This document shows, piece after piece, positions 59,555 to 64,000 of a DNA stretch of 64,000 bases (within the stretch, counting starts at the first letter, position 1; each line of letters begins with the position of its first letter). The DNA is taken from positions 11,703 through 75,702 of the forward strand of contig CAVAKZ010000006.1 of NCBI GenBank assembly GCA_963589425.1, read 5' to 3'. The position numbers and the translations under genes are program-made. The stretch is from CAKRJP01 sp963589425 (GTDB lineage: Bacteria > Bacillota > Clostridia > Lachnospirales > Lachnospiraceae). The notes under the pieces are model-generated. The model saw nothing but the letters and a program-made list of their open reading frames with translations, was not told the DNA's origin and searched no databases.

Positions 59555-59626
59555 GGCTCCGTGGTCAAGCGGTCAAGACGCTAGCCTCTCACGCTGGAAT
59601 CAGGGGTTCGATTCCCCTCGGAGTCA
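59555..59626 (+). tRNA. tRNA-Glu (anticodon CTC)
   Basis: A full cloverleaf of 72 bases: acceptor arm GGCTCCG with CGGAGTC (one G-U), D arm with GGTCAAGCGGTCAAGAC, anticodon stem CTAGC/GCTGG with loop CTCTCAC giving anticodon CTC, T arm AGGGG-TTCGATT-CCCCT and discriminator A. The CCA end is not encoded. It reads GAG codons. It stands alone, with its own promoter and terminator. Confidence 0.97.
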
Positions 59627-59634
59627 CTTCTTGG

Positions 59635-59663
59635 GAGATCCTTATAAGAGGATCTCTTTTTTT
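59635..59663 (+). terminator. Terminator of tRNA-Glu
   Basis: GAGATCCT (59635-59642) pairs with AGGATCTC (59649-59656), then seven T residues. Confidence 0.93.
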
Positions 59664-59806
59664 ATTGCAGGTCTTCCCTGCGTTTAAAAATCATAGGGCA
59701 AAAGCCATACTTGCGGAAGGGGCTTGTGGGAATGTACTGGAATTTGTACAAAAATAAAATAGGATAAAAGCGAACATTCGCAATAGTGACGAAAAATTCT
59801 TTATTC

Positions 59807-59835
59807 TTGAGTTTTAAAGGGAAGTAAGATATAAT
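59807..59835 (+). promoter_or_regulatory. Promoter of fba
   Basis: TTGAGT (59807-59812) and TATAAT (59830-59835) are spaced 17 bp apart, 51 bases before the fba start codon. The gap between the tRNA terminator and this promoter (about 59664-59806) holds nothing else I can identify. Confidence 0.8.
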
Positions 59836-59885
59836 TAGGGCGTGTTAAAAATTAGCCAAAAGTATAAAGAAAGAAGGTATTAGTT

Positions 59886-60854
59886 ATGGGATTGGTTACA
59901 ACAACCGAGATGTTTAAAAAAGCCTATGACGGCGGCTATGCTATCGGAGCATTTAACGTTAACAATATGGAGATTGTACAGGGAATTACAGAAGCAGCAG
60001 GAGAGCTGAACAGCCCTGTTATTCTTCAGGTATCTAAGGGAGCACGTGCTTATGCTAATCATACATATCTTGTTAAGTTAGTAGAGGCAGCTGTTCAGGA
60101 GAACCCAGATATTCCGATCGCTCTTCACTTAGATCACGGTGATAGCTTCGAATTATGTAAGAGCTGTATCGATGGCGGATTTACATCTGTTATGATCGAT
60201 GCATCTTCTAAGTCATTTGAGGATAATATCGCACTTACAAAGCAGGTAGTAGAGTATGCTCATGCTCACGGAGTTGTAGTAGAGGCAGAGCTTGGAACAC
60301 TTGCAGGTGTAGAGGATGAAGTTGTTGTAGAAGCTGGTAATGAGAGCTATACACGTCCGGAAGAAGTAGAAGAGTTTGTTGACAAAACAGGATGTGATTC
60401 TCTTGCCATCGCTATCGGAACATCTCATGGCGCATATAAATTTACAGCTGCTCAGTGTACAAGAAATGCAGATGGAATCTTAGTTCCACCTCCGCTTCGT
60501 TTTGATGTACTTGAGGAGTGCACAAAGAGACTTCCTGGATTCCCAATCGTACTTCACGGATCATCTTCAGTTCCACAGGAATTCGTTAAGATGGTTAACC
60601 AGTATGGCGGAAATATGCCAGATGCTATTGGTATTCCAGAAGATGAACTTCGTCGTGCAGCAACAATGTCAGTATGTAAGATCAATATCGACTCTGATAT
60701 CCGTCTTGCTATGACAGGAAATATCCGTAAGTACTTTGCAGAGCACCCAGATCACTTTGATCCTCGTCAGTATCTGAAACCAGCTCGTCAGGCTGTTAAG
60801 GATATGGTTGCTCACAAGATTACTAACGTTCTTGGAAGTAACGGAAAAGCTTAA
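59886..60854 (+). CDS. fba: Class II fructose-bisphosphate aldolase family (ketose-bisphosphate aldolase)
   Basis: A 322-residue class II aldolase. Zinc ligands and active-site motifs are visible: GAFNVNNMEIVQGI, IALHLDHGDSFELCKSCI (catalytic Asp, zinc His), VVEAELGTLAGVEDEV, AIAIGTSHGAYKF (zinc His) and VLHGSSSVPQEFV (zinc His), then KINIDSDIRLAMTGNIRK. It splits fructose 1,6-bisphosphate in glycolysis; tagatose-bisphosphate use cannot be excluded. It has its own consensus promoter and codon use typical of a highly expressed gene. Confidence 0.95.
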   Translation: MGLVTTTEMFKKAYDGGYAIGAFNVNNMEIVQGITEAAGELNSPVILQVSKGARAYANHTYLVKLVEAAVQENPDIPIALHLDHGDSFELCKSCIDGGFTSVMIDASSKSFEDNIALTKQVVEYAHAHGVVVEAELGTLAGVEDEVVVEAGNESYTRPEEVEEFVDKTGCDSLAIAIGTSHGAYKFTAAQCTRNADGILVPPPLRFDVLEECTKRLPGFPIVLHGSSSVPQEFVKMVNQYGGNMPDAIGIPEDELRRAATMSVCKINIDSDIRLAMTGNIRKYFAEHPDHFDPRQYLKPARQAVKDMVAHKITNVLGSNGKA

Positions 60855-60890
60855 TTGTTAGTAGATTCACAAAAGGTTTTTATTTTATAC

Positions 60891-60919
60891 TTGCCTTTTT
60901 AAATCGATTGCGTTATACT
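60891..60919 (+). promoter_or_regulatory. Promoter of a possible short transcript between fba and glnN
   Basis: TTGCCT (60891-60896) and TATACT (60914-60919), spaced 17 bp. A terminator begins only about 20 bases after the expected start, so the transcript would be about 50 bases unless read through into glnN. Confidence 0.6.
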
Positions 60920-60940
60920 AACGGGCATAAAGAAGGACAA

Positions 60941-60979
60941 AGGCGTTCCCACTCTATAAGGGGTGGAGACGCCTTTTTT
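60941..60979 (+). terminator. Terminator/attenuator upstream of glnN
   Basis: AGGCGT...CCCACTC pairs with GGGTGG...ACGCCT, followed by a T-run. It may end fba transcription, end the short transcript from 60914, or act as an attenuator for glnN. Confidence 0.8.
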
Positions 60980-61009
60980 GTTCTTTTATACATACTGTGA
61001 TTTTTACAG

Positions 61010-61038
61010 TTATCATTACACAAGTCTTATGCTATAAT
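61010..61038 (+). promoter_or_regulatory. Proximal promoter of glnN
   Basis: TTATCA (61010-61015) and TATAAT (61033-61038) with 17-bp spacing lie downstream of the terminator and 45 bases before the glnN start codon. Confidence 0.65.
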
Positions 61039-61082
61039 GAGAGACAAAATTGAATCAATATTCAGAAAAGGAGCAGCATATA

Positions 61083-63194
61083 ATGAGCGAAGCGATTAAT
61101 GTATCAGCAATTTTTGGCGAAGACGTATTCAACGATGCAGTTATGCAGGAACGCCTCCCGAAGAAAGTTTACAAAGATCTTAAGAAAACCATCGAAGAAG
61201 GCAAGGATCTGGATCTGGCAACAGCAGATGTTATTGCACATGAGATGAAAGAATGGGCCATCGAGAAGGGAGCAACTCACTATACTCACTGGTTCCAGCC
61301 TTTGACAGGAGTTACAGCAGAAAAACATGACTCTTTCATTTCTTCACCATTGCCAAATGGTAAGGTGCTTATGAGTTTCTCGGGTAAGGAACTTATTAAA
61401 GGTGAGCCGGATGCTTCATCTTTCCCGTCCGGAGGACTTCGTGCAACATTTGAAGCCAGAGGATATACAGCTTGGGATTGTACTTCACCGGCATTTGTAA
61501 GACATGATGCAGCAGGAGCTACCCTTTGCATTCCTACAGCATTTTGTTCCTACACAGGAGAAGCATTGGATCAGAAGACTCCGCTTCTTCGCTCAATGGA
61601 AGCAATCAACAAAGAGTCTCTTAGACTGCTCAAGCTTTTTGGAAATACAACAGCTAAGAAGGTAACTCCTTCTGTAGGACCGGAACAGGAATATTTCTTG
61701 GTAGATGCTGAGAAGTTCATGCAGAGAAAGGATTTAATCTACACAGGACGTACTCTTTTCGGAGCTATGCCACCGAAGGGACAGGAATTAGATGATCATT
61801 ACTTTGGAACTATCCGCCAGAGAATTGCAGCCTTCATGAAGGATGTAAATGAGGAACTTTGGAAGGTTGGCGTTACAGCTAAGACCCAGCACAACGAGGT
61901 TGCTCCAGCGCAGCACGAACTTGCTCCTATTTATGCTGAGGCTAATGTGGCTGTAGACCACAACCACTTGGTAATGCAGACCTTAAAGAGAGTTGCATGC
62001 CAGCATGGAATGAAGTGCTTGCTTCACGAGAAACCATTTGCAGGAGTAAATGGATCTGGTAAGCACAACAACTGGTCCATTACTACAGATGATGGAATGA
62101 ACCTCTTAGATCCAGGTAAGAAGCCACACGAGAATACACAGTTCCTTTTGGTACTGGCTTGTATCTTGAAGGCAGTTGACACTCATGCAGATCTTCTTCG
62201 TGAGTCAGCAGCTGATCCGGGAAATGATCACAGACTTGGAGCAAATGAGGCACCACCGGCTATCATCTCTATCTTCCTTGGAGAGCAGTTAGAGGATGTT
62301 ATGCTTCAGCTTATTAATACAGGATCTGCAACCCACAGCTTAAAGGGTGGAAAGCTGGAGACTGGTGTAAGTACATTGCCGGATGTAAATAAGGATGCAA
62401 CAGATCGTAACAGAACATCTCCATTTGCCTTTACAGGAAATAAGTTCGAGTTCCGTATGGTAGGATCTAGAGATTCTATTGCAGGACCGAACGTTGTACT
62501 GAATACCATCGTAGCAGAAGCTTTTGCAGAGGCTTGTGACGCTCTTGAGGGAGCAGAGGACTTTGACGCTGCTGCTCAGGAATATATTAAGAAGACCTTC
62601 ACAGAGCATCAGAGAATCGTATTTAACGGAAATGGATATTCTGACGAGTGGGTTGCTGAGGCTGAGAAACGCGGACTTCCAAACATCAAGTCTATGGTTG
62701 AGGCAATTCCTTCTCTTGTTAAAGAAGAGAATATTGCTATGTTTGAGAAATTTGGCGTATTCACTAAGGCTGAGCTTGAGTCTCGTGCAGAGATTAAGTT
62801 TGAAAGCTATGCAAAGGCAATCAACATTGAAGCTCGCACCATGATCGATATGGCAAGCAAGCAGATTGTTCCTGCTATTATGAAGAGCACAAAGACATTG
62901 GCAGACACCGTACTTTCTGTAAAGGAAGCTGGAGTAGAGCCGGTAGTTCAGAGTGACATCTTGAAGGAGGTATCTGATCTTCTTGTTGAGACAAAGAAGG
63001 CTTTGGAAGCTTTGAAGGAGATCACAGACAAGGCTGCAGCTATGGATGAAGGCGAGGAGCAGGCAAGATTCTATCATTTCGAGGTAGTTCCGGCAATGGA
63101 TGCCCTTCGTGCACCGGTAGATAAATTGGAAATGATCATCGACAAGAAAGATTGGCCAATGCCATCTTACGGAGATTTGATTTTCGAGGTTTAA
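61083..63194 (+). CDS. glnN: Glutamine synthetase type III
   Basis: A 703-residue GSIII, much longer than the about 440 residues of GlnA. Signatures: THYTHWFQPLTGVTAEKHDSF near 65, FPSGGLRATFEARGYTAWDCTSPAF near 115, TPSVGPEQEYFLVD near 205, KTQHNEVAPAQHELAPIYAEANVAVDHN near 270, VNGSGKHNNWSI near 325 and NRTSPFAFTGNKFEFRMVGS near 450. It makes glutamine from glutamate, ammonia and ATP and is the main ammonium-assimilation enzyme of many gut anaerobes. ATG 61083 is preferred: AAAGGAGCAGCATATA precedes it. The upstream terminator suggests control by attenuation. Confidence 0.97.
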   Translation: MSEAINVSAIFGEDVFNDAVMQERLPKKVYKDLKKTIEEGKDLDLATADVIAHEMKEWAIEKGATHYTHWFQPLTGVTAEKHDSFISSPLPNGKVLMSFSGKELIKGEPDASSFPSGGLRATFEARGYTAWDCTSPAFVRHDAAGATLCIPTAFCSYTGEALDQKTPLLRSMEAINKESLRLLKLFGNTTAKKVTPSVGPEQEYFLVDAEKFMQRKDLIYTGRTLFGAMPPKGQELDDHYFGTIRQRIAAFMKDVNEELWKVGVTAKTQHNEVAPAQHELAPIYAEANVAVDHNHLVMQTLKRVACQHGMKCLLHEKPFAGVNGSGKHNNWSITTDDGMNLLDPGKKPHENTQFLLVLACILKAVDTHADLLRESAADPGNDHRLGANEAPPAIISIFLGEQLEDVMLQLINTGSATHSLKGGKLETGVSTLPDVNKDATDRNRTSPFAFTGNKFEFRMVGSRDSIAGPNVVLNTIVAEAFAEACDALEGAEDFDAAAQEYIKKTFTEHQRIVFNGNGYSDEWVAEAEKRGLPNIKSMVEAIPSLVKEENIAMFEKFGVFTKAELESRAEIKFESYAKAINIEARTMIDMASKQIVPAIMKSTKTLADTVLSVKEAGVEPVVQSDILKEVSDLLVETKKALEALKEITDKAAAMDEGEEQARFYHFEVVPAMDALRAPVDKLEMIIDKKDWPMPSYGDLIFEV

Positions 63195-63253
63195 TAAAAG
63201 AATACCGCTTTTTGAAATTTAATCTTTTAGATATGATTTAACACAAAAATATT

Positions 63254-63314
63254 AAGGGCCTTGGACTTGGAATGGACACGTATGTGTGATATTCTAGGTC
63301 TGAGGTTCTTTTTT
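63254..63314 (+). terminator. Terminator of glnN
   Basis: A long stem with several G-U pairs (AAGGGCCTTGGACTTGG, 63254-63270, with CTAGGTCTGAGGTTCTT, 63294-63310) and a T-run. Confidence 0.75.
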
Positions 63315-63406
63315 ACTATAATAATAAAGAATCCTAGCTATATTGGTGAGAGGTGTTTGGCCAGTTTCTGATGCCAAAGACAAGGGTATAGATAAGGAGA
63401 AGCTAA

Positions 63407-63898
63407 ATGAACAAGATAGAATTTCTGGAAAAATTGGGGAAAGCCCTGGGAAATGATCTCAGTGCTCCGATAGTACAGGGACATGTAAGGTATTACAGTC
63501 AGTATATCTCTGATGAAGTGGCGAAAGGAAGAAGCGAGAAAGAAGTCCTAGAGGAGTTAGGAGATCCCTGGGCTATCGCCCGGAATATTATTGATGTAGA
63601 GGGAAATAAAAGCACAGGTTCCCGGATGAGTGGCTATGAAGCTGGAAGCTCTGGTGCTTACAGATCTGAAGATTCTTATGGTTCAGGATATGGTTCGGGA
63701 TATGATTCTATGGGAAATGCTTCAAACGCTAATAAGCCTCTAAGTAAATGGAGTCTGATTTTATTTGTTGGGGGAATTATTGCTGTTTTGGTTCTCATTA
63801 TTGCCATTATCGGAGGAATCATCAGTGTTTTAGCGCCCATTATTATTCCTATATTGATCATTATCTTGCTGATTCAGCTGATCACCAGACAGTGGTAG
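63407..63898 (+). CDS. HAAS-domain (DUF1700-type) membrane protein
   Basis: A 163-residue protein. Residues 1-65 form a HAAS signalling domain (IEFLEKLGKALG, GHVRYYSQYISDEVAKGRSEKEVLEELGDPWAIA). A Gly/Ser/Tyr-rich linker (about 68-105, SYGSGYGSGYDS) follows, then two strongly hydrophobic segments (about 115-137 and 138-160). Such proteins often lie beside PadR-type regulators and sensors of membrane stress, but no regulator gene is seen in the window; it may lie beyond its end. Start follows AAGGAGAAGCTAA. Confidence 0.82.
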   Translation: MNKIEFLEKLGKALGNDLSAPIVQGHVRYYSQYISDEVAKGRSEKEVLEELGDPWAIARNIIDVEGNKSTGSRMSGYEAGSSGAYRSEDSYGSGYGSGYDSMGNASNANKPLSKWSLILFVGGIIAVLVLIIAIIGGIISVLAPIIIPILIIILLIQLITRQW

Positions 63899-63948
63899 AA
63901 GCGGTTGAAAAGTAGATTTCTAGGACGAGGAGTTTAGAGAAAAATAAT

Positions 63949-63979
63949 AAAAGACCGATGGGGGAGCCATCGGTCTTTT
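63949..63979 (+). terminator. Terminator after the HAAS-domain gene
   Basis: A perfect 13-bp stem (AAAAGACCGATGG with CCATCGGTCTTTT) whose ends supply the A and T runs. Confidence 0.9.
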
Positions 63980-64000
63980 GAGGGGAGTATAAATAATTAA

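Noticed and set aside
59502..59687. 61-codon open frame around the tRNA.
   Set aside because: It covers the tRNA-Glu gene and its terminator, so it is not a real protein gene.
62340..63077. 245-codon open frame antisense to glnN.
   Set aside because: It is rich in Cys, Leu and Ser as expected from the reverse of a conserved gene and has no ribosome site.

Overview
The window looks like a chromosomal segment of a gut-type anaerobic Firmicute of class Clostridia, most likely a Lachnospiraceae member. The support is a V-type ATPase operon, a GlnN-type glutamine synthetase, the rapZ-whiA-crh block, MutS2, YhaM, GdpP, strong AGGAGG ribosome binding sites, and moderate to low G+C. No prophage, insertion sequence, integrase or CRISPR array was seen.

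Layout. (1) 103-8770: a nine-gene V-type ATPase operon (peripheral stalk, C, I, K, F, E, A, B, D) closed by a terminator. (2) 8991-13319: trmO, a PrpF-family isomerase, an EamA exporter and a MATE exporter. (3) 13563-15132: a graveyard where a YesN-like response regulator, a YesM-like histidine kinase and the end of nagB have been fused by deletions. (4) 15318-21139: a nucleotidyltransferase, galE, gdpP, rplI and dnaB. (5) 21212-27291: an orphan sugar-binding lipoprotein with a Ser/Thr-rich insertion, a two-component system on the opposite strand, and mutS2. (6) 27505-31229: an HtrA-like protein without a recognisable catalytic triad, yhaM and an RlmD-family methyltransferase. (7) 31279-33427: a TPP riboswitch with thiW and thiC. 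(8) 33525-43052: an AraC-GH39 chimeric regulator followed by a seven-gene catabolic cluster whose hallmark is a DUF6379 protein (C-glycoside deglycosidase beta subunit) beside its TIM-barrel partner. (9) 43228-53821: a 60-residue protein, a phosphodiesterase, surface lipoproteins, HAD phosphatases, a repeat-containing PIN/NYN-like protein, rpiB, a ThrE-type exporter and a degenerate sigma-factor-like protein. (10) 53931-63898: a CNNM/CorC protein, murB-rapZ-whiA-crh, a lipid kinase, tRNA-Glu(CTC), fba, glnN and a HAAS-domain membrane protein.

The most interesting system is the 36-43 kb cluster. It resembles the dgp genes by which intestinal bacteria break the C-C bond of C-glycosides such as puerarin. 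A proposed route is: import by a GPH symporter, 3-oxidation of the sugar by a Gfo/Idh/MocA dehydrogenase, cleavage by the TIM-barrel/DUF6379 complex, recovery of the released keto-sugar by the second dehydrogenase and the first TIM-barrel protein, and phosphorylation by a ROK glucokinase. The substrate is not shown by the sequence.

A second theme is proteins that keep a fold but lose key residues: the HtrA-like protein, the GH39 domain of the regulator, the HPr paralogue with Glu15, and the sigma-like protein without region 4. These are candidates for sensing or scaffolding roles. All statements come from reading the sequence; no database search was run.
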